Below, in pieces: positions 1-5,201 of a stretch of 12,620 nt of DNA. A program made the translations under genes and the position numbers. The number at the start of each line of letters is the position of its first letter. The stretch's first letter is position 1. The stretch lies in assembly GCA_023487615.1 (NCBI GenBank), contig JAMDBH010000100.1, forward strand, positions 1 through 12,620, written 5' to 3'. Below the pieces are notes generated by a model. It was not told the DNA's origin. It saw nothing but the letters and a program-made list of their open reading frames with translations, and did not search any database. Source of the DNA: Gammaproteobacteria bacterium. GTDB taxonomy: Bacteria; Pseudomonadota; Gammaproteobacteria; SURF-13.

Positions 1-789
1 CGCCACCGACCAGTTGCGATTGCCCTGTACGGTGTTGATCTCGCCGTTGTGGGCCAGATAGCGGAACGGCTGCGCCAGCCGCCACTCCGGCCAGGTGTTG
101 GTGGAGAAGCGCTGGTGATAGACGGCCAGTGCCGACTCGAAGCGCTCATCGCGCAGGTCGGGATAAAACACCGGCAGGTTGGCCGGCATCACCAGACCCT
201 TGTACGAGATCACCCTGCACGACAGGCTGGGGATGTAAAAGGTCTTGTCATCCGAATTGAGCACCTTCTCGGCGCGGCGTCGGGCGATGTAAAGGTGGCG
301 ATCAAAGGTGGTCGTATCCATGCCGTCCGGGGCGTTGACGAATACGTGCTCGATGTGCGGCAGAGTCTTAAGGGCCTCTGCGCCACACGCTTCTTGATTC
401 GTGGGCACTATGCGCCAGCCCGCAATACTCAAGCCCTCTTTTTGCAGTTCGGAGGCCAAGGACGCACGGCCATGCCCGGCGAGATGCAGGTCCTGATGGA
501 GAAAGATCACGCCGACGGCGTAGTTCTGTGCGGACTTGATACCCAGCTCCGCAGCGATGGCACGGAAGAAGCCGTCGGGTTTTTTAATCAGCAAGCCGCA
601 ACCGTCGCCCGTCTTGCCGTCCGGTGCGATGGCGCCGCGGTGGGTGAGGCAGGCAAGCGAGCCGATGGCGGTCTGCACCAGCCAATGGCTGGCCTGACCG
701 TCCATTTGGGCGATGAGGCCGAACCCGCAGTTATCCTTCTCAAACTCGGGGCGGTAGAGTCCGTCAGTGAGTGTAGTCAAGTTGTTCAC
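1..789 (-). CDS. gltB: glutamate synthase large subunit, N-terminal part (runs off left edge)
   Basis: Large (alpha) subunit of NADPH-dependent glutamate synthase, which makes two glutamates from glutamine and 2-oxoglutarate in the cytoplasm. The 263 codons present are the start of the class II glutamine amidotransferase domain. The catalytic cysteine lies in DNCGFG at residue 21, so a propeptide of about 20 residues would be removed to expose Cys21. THRGA (about residues 49-53), TGDGCG and the substrate-binding HNGEIN near residue 250 all fit GltB. No stop occurs before the window edge, so the rest lies to the left. I chose the GTG at 787-789: an in-frame TAA lies 13 codons upstream with no ATG between, and the only other nearby start is a TTG three codons downstream. 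The Shine-Dalgarno sequence is poor. A sigma70-like promoter lies about 60 bases upstream, so gltB is probably transcribed separately from dgt. The identification is firm; the exact start is less certain. Confidence 0.95.
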   Translation of the reverse strand, partial: MNNLTTLTDGLYRPEFEKDNCGFGLIAQMDGQASHWLVQTAIGSLACLTHRGAIAPDGKTGDGCGLLIKKPDGFFRAIAAELGIKSAQNYAVGVIFLHQDLHLAGHGRASLASELQKEGLSIAGWRIVPTNQEACGAEALKTLPHIEHVFVNAPDGMDTTTFDRHLYIARRRAEKVLNSDDKTFYIPSLSCRVISYKGLVMPANLPVFYPDLRDERFESALAVYHQRFSTNTWPEWRLAQPFRYLAHNGEINTVQGNRNWSVA

Positions 790-848
790 GTTGCAACAGC
801 CAGCCTGCCCCGGTGAGGGCGATATTTAATGGATCAAAACGACCTAAT

Positions 849-877
849 AGTATAGCGCCTCGCCGCGCACGGCTCAA
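849..877 (-). promoter_or_regulatory. probable sigma70 promoter of gltB
   Basis: On the minus strand, TTGAGC (872-877) and TATACT (849-854) are separated by exactly 17 bases. The -10 box matches the consensus at five of six positions and the -35 box at four. Transcription would start near 842, giving a leader of about 50 bases before the gltB GTG. The GTGAGG repeat lies just upstream of the -35 box. This is a consensus match read by eye, with no experimental support. Confidence 0.6.
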
Positions 878-882
878 ATGCG

Positions 883-973
883 GTGAGGGGTAAGGAGTGA
901 GGAGAAAAGGGGGAAAGAGATGTTAGCTTTTACACCTCACGCCTCACTCCTCACGTTTTTCTAACGCCTCACC
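883..973. repeat. inverted GTGAGG heptamer repeat between dgt and gltB
   Basis: The left arm (883-903) is three near-heptamers of GTGAGGN type: GTGAGGG, GTAAGGA, GTGAGGA. The right arm (about 935-954) is the reverse complement of three more: CCTCACG, CCTCACT, CCTCAC. A further partial unit, CGCCTCACC, follows at 966-973. The two arms can pair into an imperfect stem of about 20 bp with a loop of roughly 30 bases. On the plus strand a T-run (956-960) follows the stem. On the minus strand, the direction of the genes, no T-run follows, so a terminator role for dgt is uncertain. It looks like a dispersed intergenic repeat. Confidence 0.6.
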
Positions 974-983
974 TTGGTTTAAG

Positions 984-2186
984 TTACGTCACTTGCGACG
1001 GATTAAACACCCGGTCATATTCGGCGATAGCGTAACGGTCTGTCATACCTGCGATATAGTCGGTGATGATACGTGCGCGTCCTGTCATTCCCAGGTTCTG
1101 TTCCGCCGTACAGGGACGTACTAGTGTCGCGGGAGGCAGGACGCCGGGAGCGACCGCCGTTTTCAATCGGTTCGCGGGTTCCGGCGGCAACAAACCCGGT
1201 TCTTCCATGAAGGCCTCAAACAGGGCGCGTAAGATGCGCCCGGCCTTGGCCGTCATTCGTATCACCCGGTAGTGGCGGTAAAGGTTTTCACGGAGAAACC
1301 GTTTCAGTTCCAACCCCAGCTCACGCATCTCGGCGCTGAAACCGATCAAGGGAGCAAGCTGTGCGCGCACCGACTCGATGTCGGCCGGGGCCGCCCCGGC
1401 AATGCGATCACGGCTGGCCTCTAAAAGATCGGTGATCTGACGGTTTATCATGCGCCGTATCACCTCATGTACGGTGCGCCGTTCGGGCAGGGTAGGATAG
1501 CTGCGGGTAACCAGGTTGTATTGCTCGTGGAATAATTCGATCTCGTTGAGTTGTTCAATAGTAATCAGCCCTGCGCGCAATCCGTCGTCCACGTCGTGGT
1601 TGTTGTAGGCGATCTCATCGGCCAGATTGGCGATCTGCGCCTCCAGGCTGGGCTGGGTCTTGTTGAGAAAGCGCGCACCCAGATCGCCCAGCTCCCGCGC
1701 CTTGCCCGGCGAGCAATGTTTGAGGATGCCCTCACGCGTTTCGAAGGTGAGGTTCAGGCCCTGGAATTCGGCGTAACGTTCTTCCAATTCATCCACCACG
1801 CGCAACGATTGCAGATTGTGCTCAAAGCCGCCGTACTCGCGCATACAGGCATTTAGCACATCCTGACCGGCATGGCCAAAAGGCGTGTGGCCGAGGTCGT
1901 GGGCGAGCGAGACCGCCTCCGCGAGATCTTCGTTGAGGGCCAGGGCGCGCGCGACGGAACGCGCGATCTGCGCGACCTCGATGGAGTGCGTGAGCCGGGT
2001 GCGGAACATGTCGCCCTCGTGGTTTACGAACACCTGGGTCTTGTATTCCAGGCGCCGGAACGCGGCGCTGTGCACGATGCGGTCACGGTCGCGCTGATAT
2101 TCGCTGCGATAGGCGGGGGCTGCTTCCTGATTGCGGCGCCCGCGTGTTTGGTCGGGATGGGCGGCGTAGGGGGCGAGTTGCAGCAT
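984..2186 (-). CDS. dgt: dGTPase-like HD-domain triphosphohydrolase
   Basis: Deoxyguanosinetriphosphate triphosphohydrolase-like protein of about 400 residues. Family members cleave dGTP or other dNTPs to the nucleoside and tripolyphosphate and help control dNTP pools. The metal-binding HD residues are visible: His67 in RTRLTHSIE, His96-Asp97 in [15 protein letters not shown], and Asp190 in [11 protein letters not shown]. The length fits the shorter dGTPase-like subfamily rather than the roughly 500-residue Escherichia coli Dgt, so the preferred dNTP cannot be assigned. I prefer the ATG at 2184-2186 ([10 protein letters not shown]). An in-frame TTG at 2237 would add 17 residues, but it lies inside the unusual hairpin-rich element. 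The ribosome-binding site is weak (AGAG about 14 bases upstream). The first nine codons are duplicated just after the aroB stop at 2375-2400, which suggests that dgt once overlapped aroB directly. Confidence 0.92.
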   Translation of the reverse strand: MLQLAPYAAHPDQTRGRRNQEAAPAYRSEYQRDRDRIVHSAAFRRLEYKTQVFVNHEGDMFRTRLTHSIEVAQIARSVARALALNEDLAEAVSLAHDLGHTPFGHAGQDVLNACMREYGGFEHNLQSLRVVDELEERYAEFQGLNLTFETREGILKHCSPGKARELGDLGARFLNKTQPSLEAQIANLADEIAYNNHDVDDGLRAGLITIEQLNEIELFHEQYNLVTRSYPTLPERRTVHEVIRRMINRQITDLLEASRDRIAGAAPADIESVRAQLAPLIGFSAEMRELGLELKRFLRENLYRHYRVIRMTAKAGRILRALFEAFMEEPGLLPPEPANRLKTAVAPGVLPPATLVRPCTAEQNLGMTGRARIITDYIAGMTDRYAIAEYDRVFNPSQVT

Positions 2187-2400
2187 GGGTTGGCTAGTTC
2201 TCTGAGGAATATTTCTGACGTAAAACGTCCCTAACAATAAAGCCGCCCATGCGGCATAGGATATGCCGCCAAATCGCGCGCCTGTGTGGCAAGCGATTTG
2301 TGAGATCTGGCCGAATTAACTTCGGCCAGATCGTGGCTGAAAAGGCCAGGGATGGCCTTTTCAGCCTTCTATAAGCCGCGTAGGGTGCGAGTTGCAGCAT
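2187..2400. repeat. hairpin-rich inserted element between aroB and dgt, bounded by 26-bp direct repeats
   Basis: The 26 bases at 2161-2186 (start of dgt) recur at 2375-2400 (end of aroB) with two mismatches, an offset of 214 bases. Between the copies lie four successive stem-loops. The first pairs 2251-2258 with 2262-2269 (8 bp). The second pairs 2270-2277 with 2293-2300 (8 bp, with an inner GCC/GGC pair). The third pairs 2304-2315 with 2321-2332 (12 bp, loop TTAAC). The fourth pairs 2335-2348 with 2353-2366 (14 bp, 4-base loop). All stems are perfect and the stem sequences differ from one another. No T-run follows on the minus strand, so simple termination is unlikely. It reads as a palindromic repeat element or structured RNA inserted in the operon; its family is unknown to me. 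Confidence 0.7.
2194..2400 (-). CDS. small bridging ORF of 68 codons, possibly only a by-product of the element
   Basis: The aroB stop TAA overlaps an ATG (TAATG) at 2398-2402, opening a frame of 68 codons. It begins with MLQLAPYAA, the same nine residues as Dgt, and then reads through all four hairpins. It ends at TAG 2194-2196, seven bases before the preferred dgt ATG. The remainder is rich in arginine, isoleucine and leucine and matches no domain I recognise. Ribosomes leaving aroB could translate it and reach the dgt start, so it may act as a coupling leader. Equally, it may be a chance frame made when the element split aroB from dgt. I do not claim a stable protein. Confidence 0.25.
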   Translation of the reverse strand: MLQLAPYAAYRRLKRPSLAFSATIWPKLIRPDLTNRLPHRRAIWRHILCRMGGFIVRDVLRQKYSSEN

Positions 2401-3503
2401 TAGGGATGTACGGGCAGGACGGTAGAGCTGCGGCATTCGTCGAGCGTGGCGAGCAGGGCATTGCGATCGAAATCGGCAGTGACTATCGCGCGCCCGATCT
2501 CTCTGAGCAGCACCAGACGTACTTTTCCATCCATTACCTTCTTGTCCACCGCCATCAGTTCCAGAAAACGCTCAGTGCCGATCCCGCCCGGAGCGCGGAG
2601 CGGCAACCCGGCGCGTTCGAGTAAACGCTCCACCCGTTCAAGATCGGCGCGGTTTAACCAGCCCAACCGGCTGGAGAGATCCGCAGCCATGTACATCCCC
2701 GCCGCTACCGCCTCGCCGTGCAGCCATACACCGTAGCCGAGGGCGGTCTCAATCGCGTGGCCGAAGGTATGACCCAGATTGAGCAGGGCGCGTTCACCGC
2801 TTTCTCTTTCATCGGCCGCCACCACCTCCGCCTTGTTGCGGCAGGAACGTTCGATGGCGTAGGTCAGCGCATCGGGTCTGCGCGTGCGCAGGGCTTCGAT
2901 GTTAAGCTCCAGCCAGTTGAAAAATTCAAGGTCGCGGATCAGACCATATTTTATGATCTCCGCAATCCCCGCGCCCAGTTCGCGCTCGGGTAGCGTATGG
3001 AGCGTGTCGGTATCGGCGATGACGCAGCGCGGCTGATGAAACGCGCCGATCATATTCTTGCCGAGCGGATGATTGACGCCGGTCTTACCGCCCACCGAGG
3101 AGTCCACCTGGGCGAGCAGGGTGGTAGGGATCTGGATAAAGTTCACGCCGCGCTGATAACAGGCCGCAGCGAAACCGGTGATATCGCCGACCACACCGCC
3201 GCCCAGCGCGATCAGCGTGGTGTTGCGGCTGTGACGTTGAGTGAGCAGCGCATCAAAAACAGTATTAAGCGTGGAGAGGGTTTTGTACTCCTCGCCGTCC
3301 GGCAAGATGACCGTGTCGCACTGAAAATCGTTTAAGCCCGCACGCACCTTGTCGAGATAAAGCGGCGCAACGGTCTCATTGCTCACAATCATGACCTGTC
3401 TGCCGGCGATGTGCGGCCTCAATAATTCAGCCCGCCCCAACAGGCCGGCGCCGATGTAAATCGGGTAACTGCGATCATCAAGTTCGACATGCAGAACATT
3501 CAT
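2400..3503 (-). CDS. aroB: 3-dehydroquinate synthase
   Basis: Second enzyme of the shikimate pathway. It converts 3-deoxy-D-arabino-heptulosonate 7-phosphate to 3-dehydroquinate, using NAD and a divalent metal, in the cytoplasm. The NAD-binding [11 protein letters not shown] lies at residues 101-111, followed by [19 protein letters not shown] at 127-144. The expected zinc ligands are Glu182 ([11 protein letters not shown]), His245 ([11 protein letters not shown]) and His262 (LHGEA). The length, 367 residues, is normal and nothing appears broken. I chose the ATG at 3501-3503 ([18 protein letters not shown]) because it gives the usual family N-terminus. An ATG at 3527 would add eight residues, and neither start has a clear Shine-Dalgarno sequence. 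It follows aroK, as is usual, but with a 198-base gap holding an inverted repeat. Its stop overlaps a duplicated copy of the dgt start. Confidence 0.96.
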   Translation of the reverse strand: MNVLHVELDDRSYPIYIGAGLLGRAELLRPHIAGRQVMIVSNETVAPLYLDKVRAGLNDFQCDTVILPDGEEYKTLSTLNTVFDALLTQRHSRNTTLIALGGGVVGDITGFAAACYQRGVNFIQIPTTLLAQVDSSVGGKTGVNHPLGKNMIGAFHQPRCVIADTDTLHTLPERELGAGIAEIIKYGLIRDLEFFNWLELNIEALRTRRPDALTYAIERSCRNKAEVVAADERESGERALLNLGHTFGHAIETALGYGVWLHGEAVAAGMYMAADLSSRLGWLNRADLERVERLLERAGLPLRAPGGIGTERFLELMAVDKKVMDGKVRLVLLREIGRAIVTADFDRNALLATLDECRSSTVLPVHP

Positions 3504-3549
3504 ATGCTTAATGGTAGGGCCGTTCATCAGAATCAGATTACAAAATATT

Positions 3550-3658
3550 ACCGCAGAGGGCGCAGAGGAAATGCCCTTTCAAACCACTCATAGGACGTAT
3601 CGGTTGAAGCTCAATGGTAAAAAACGGAGCATACGAATACCTCTGCGTCCTCTGCGGT
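3550..3658. repeat. 19-bp inverted repeat, CCTCTGCG type, between aroK and aroB
   Basis: ACCGCAGAGGGCGCAGAGG at 3550-3568 is repeated in inverted orientation at 3640-3658 with a single mismatch. The 71 bases between the arms are less GC-rich. This pair of GCAGAGG-rich arms resembles a repeat type found between genes in many bacteria. A weak promoter-like pair lies in the interior on the minus strand: TTGAGC at 3609-3614 and TATGAG at 3587-3592, 16 bases apart. It could serve aroB, but this is only a low-confidence match. The repeat could also form a long stem in the aroK-aroB transcript. Confidence 0.65.
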
Positions 3659-3701
3659 GAGATTTTATCAGCTTAAATATAGACATTTGTGGGGCTCCAG
3701 A

Positions 3702-4217
3702 CTAGCCGTTAATCTGTTTAACAATGTCACGCACCACGCTTCCTGCGGCGCGATCTCCGGTTTCGACGATCAAATCCGCAATCTCCCGATAGAGCGGATC
3801 GCGCTGCTTCACCAGTTGCGCCAGGCGCGCGGCGGGGTCATCGGTTTGCAGCAGGGGCCGTTGGTGATCGCGGGCGGTGCGTTTGAGCAGGGTTTCCAGG
3901 GCGGCGTGCAGGTAAATCACAAAGCCGCGCGCGGCCAGGCAGTTGCGGTTTTTGGGATCGAGAATCGCCCCGCCGCCGGTGGCGAGCACGATACCGGTGC
4001 GCCGCGACAGGTCGTCAATCGCCACCGATTCGCGCGCACGGAAGCCCGCTTCACCTTCCAGTTCGAAGATCAGCGGTATGGACGCCCCGGTGCGCTGCTC
4101 GATTTCCCGGTCGCTGTCCAGGAATTCTATCTTGATGGCCTTAGCCAGCCCCCGGCCTATGGTGGTCTTGCCCGCACCCATGGGGCCGATCAGAAAGATA
4201 TTCTTGGCGGTCTTCAT
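3702..4217 (-). CDS. aroK: shikimate kinase
   Basis: Phosphorylates the 3-hydroxyl of shikimate using ATP, the fifth step of the chorismate pathway, in the cytoplasm. The protein has 171 residues, the usual size. The Walker A loop is GPMGAGKTT at 11-19. Shikimate-binding residues are Asp36 (FLDSD), Arg60 (GEAGFR) and the triple glycine at 81-83 (LATGGGAIL). The LID arginine is Arg120 (RPLL), and Arg139 (KQRDPLY) fits the C-terminal substrate-binding arginine. The ATG at 4215-4217 is preceded only by a weak GGCGGT, close to the start codon. In many relatives aroK directly follows pilQ. Here two accessory secreted-protein genes intervene, so aroK must be reached by read-through or by a promoter I could not identify in 4218-4424. 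Confidence 0.96.
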   Translation of the reverse strand: MKTAKNIFLIGPMGAGKTTIGRGLAKAIKIEFLDSDREIEQRTGASIPLIFELEGEAGFRARESVAIDDLSRRTGIVLATGGGAILDPKNRNCLAARGFVIYLHAALETLLKRTARDHQRPLLQTDDPAARLAQLVKQRDPLYREIADLIVETGDRAAGSVVRDIVKQING

Positions 4218-4256
4218 ACCGCCATGATTCTAACAGGCTCGGAGAAAATTAGGTGG

Positions 4257-4338
4257 GTAGGCGCGTCCTTGCGCCATGCGTATGAAGGAACCGCCTACAA
4301 ATGCACAGCCCGGCATGTCGTGCGCATTAGTAATGCGC
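4257..4338. repeat. palindromic intergenic structures upstream of aroK
   Basis: Two structures lie in the 207-base gap between aroK and the small secreted gene. The first is a nested stem: GTAGGCG at 4257-4263 pairs with CGCCTAC at 4292-4298, and TCCTT at 4266-4270 pairs with AAGGA at 4285-4289. An alternative local hairpin, GGCGC/GCGCC around GTCCTT, occupies 4260-4275. The second is the perfect palindrome GCGCATTAGTAATGCGC at 4322-4338. The 16 bases 4260-4275 recur exactly at 5173-5188. No convincing aroK promoter or terminator with a T-run was found here. Confidence 0.5.
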
Positions 4339-4424
4339 TCCGCCACCCGTTTCCATCCCTACCCCGCAGGGTTGGTAGCTTGCAAAACAGCCCCGCACTA
4401 AGCTGCGTTTCAATCGTTTGGGAA

Positions 4425-4982
4425 CTATTTGTCCACCAAATAGCCGCTGAAGGTGAATACTTGCTGGGTAGGAGTGGTAGTATTAAGGGGGCCAAGAACC
4501 CGTGCTCCCGCTAGCAGGGTTCCGTTTTCGTCCAGATAAAACCTGGTGGCGTGCGTGTTGGAGTAGGTCAAAAATGAGCCCAAGGAAGGCAGGCTATAGA
4601 AAGTATAGGTATTTGGATCTGTTTCGCGGAGTGGGAATAAGTTAGTGATGCCACTAGGGAGGCCCGTAAATAACACCATTTTTAGGGGAGATCTAAGCGT
4701 GGCATTCAAGGTGTAGCCGACCGTTTCGACGACCAATCGCTTGCTGGCGGGTACTACAAAAAGGACGCACACGTAGCCAAAGTCACTAGCACTAGGCCCG
4801 GTAAGAGTACTAGTCACACAGCTGCCGTTCACCGGCTCGTTTGTCCGCCGGTCTACATCCCTCACAAGCACTGGTTCCGGTGTAACCGGCACAATCGCCA
4901 TCACTTGGGTTGTAGCGAGACTGAGAACAGTAGCCGTCAAGAGGTTGCGTGCCAATGATTGGGTGGGCATGAATAGTTTCAT
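4425..4982 (-). CDS. small secreted protein of unknown function
   Basis: I do not recognise the family. The 185-residue product begins with a clear Sec signal peptide: a short basic start, a hydrophobic stretch at about 12-26, and probable cleavage after VMA at residue 29. The mature part is about 156 residues, rich in Thr, Leu, Val and Pro. Its only two cysteines, Cys55 and Cys72, could form a disulfide in the periplasm or outside the cell. No transmembrane segment or lipobox is seen. I chose the ATG at 4980-4982 because GAGGAG lies nine bases upstream and the signal peptide then starts cleanly; an upstream in-frame ATG would add 16 residues ahead of it. By eye it is less GC-rich than the pil genes. 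It lies between the surface lipoprotein gene and aroK and has its own likely promoter, so a cell-surface role near the pilus is possible but unproven. Confidence 0.75.
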   Translation of the reverse strand: MKLFMPTQSLARNLLTATVLSLATTQVMAIVPVTPEPVLVRDVDRRTNEPVNGSCVTSTLTGPSASDFGYVCVLFVVPASKRLVVETVGYTLNATLRSPLKMVLFTGLPSGITNLFPLRETDPNTYTFYSLPSLGSFLTYSNTHATRFYLDENGTLLAGARVLGPLNTTTPTQQVFTFSGYLVDK

Positions 4983-4991
4983 TGTTAAGCT

Positions 4992-4997
4992 CTCCTC
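4992..4997 (-). promoter_or_regulatory. ribosome-binding site deciding the start of the small secreted gene
   Basis: GAGGAG on the minus strand lies nine bases before the ATG at 4980-4982. This favours the 185-codon version over the start 48 bases upstream at 5030. Confidence 0.7.
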
Positions 4998-5053
4998 ATT
5001 AATTAAGTTGGGAAATGTTGGGATAAACAAAATCCAGCGATGTCTCCTTCATC

Positions 5054-5082
5054 ACGGTAGCCGCCCAGCCCAATGAAGTCAA
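5054..5082 (-). promoter_or_regulatory. probable sigma70 promoter of the small secreted gene
   Basis: On the minus strand, TTGACT (5077-5082) is followed after 17 bases by TACCGT (5054-5059). The -35 box matches consensus at five of six positions, while the -10 box matches at only three. Transcription would start near 5047, leaving a leader of about 65 bases. The gene therefore may not depend on read-through from the lipoprotein gene, which ends in a terminator-like hairpin. Confidence 0.4.
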
Positions 5083-5170
5083 TGGGCCAACGTTACGCCT
5101 CGATAGTTTTCGGCGGTGGAAAAGTTGCTGAATGCACCTCAGAGAACAGAAGGGAAAGTATTGAAAGAAT

Positions 5171-5190
5171 AGGGCGCGTCCTTGCGCCCT
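5171..5190 (-). terminator. terminator-like hairpin after the lipoprotein gene
   Basis: AGGGCGC at 5171-5177 and GCGCCCT at 5184-5190 form a perfect 7-bp GC-rich stem with a 6-base loop. The stem begins 12 bases after the stop codon of the lipoprotein gene. On the minus strand it is followed by ATTCTTTC, a weak T-rich tail. The position suggests transcription termination or 3'-end protection. Its central 16 bases are shared with 4260-4275, so it may instead be a copy of a dispersed repeat. Confidence 0.5.
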
Positions 5191-5201
5191 AGGGGTGTCA
5201 A

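Noticed and set aside
49..816. Plus-strand open frame of 255 codons
   Set aside because: It lies opposite the gltB N-terminus, whose minus-strand translation has clear GltB motifs; the plus-strand product resembles nothing and is low in complexity.
2187..2237. N-terminal extension of dgt from a TTG at 2237
   Set aside because: The 17 extra residues lie in the inserted element, lack a Shine-Dalgarno sequence and are not needed for the usual Dgt N-terminus.
2251..2366. The four hairpins as a CRISPR array or tandem repeat
   Set aside because: The stems differ in sequence and length and there are no regular spacers.
2333..2368. The 14-bp hairpin as a Rho-independent terminator of aroB
   Set aside because: No T-run follows on the minus strand, and the next bases begin another stem.
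4295..4495. Minus-strand frame of 66 codons overlapping the end of the small secreted gene
   Set aside because: It overlaps a better supported gene in another frame and has no clear start signal.
3657..4514. Plus-strand open frame of 285 codons
   Set aside because: It is antisense to aroK and extends across the gap and into the small secreted gene; there is no ribosome-binding site or recognisable domain, so it is a shadow frame in GC-rich DNA.
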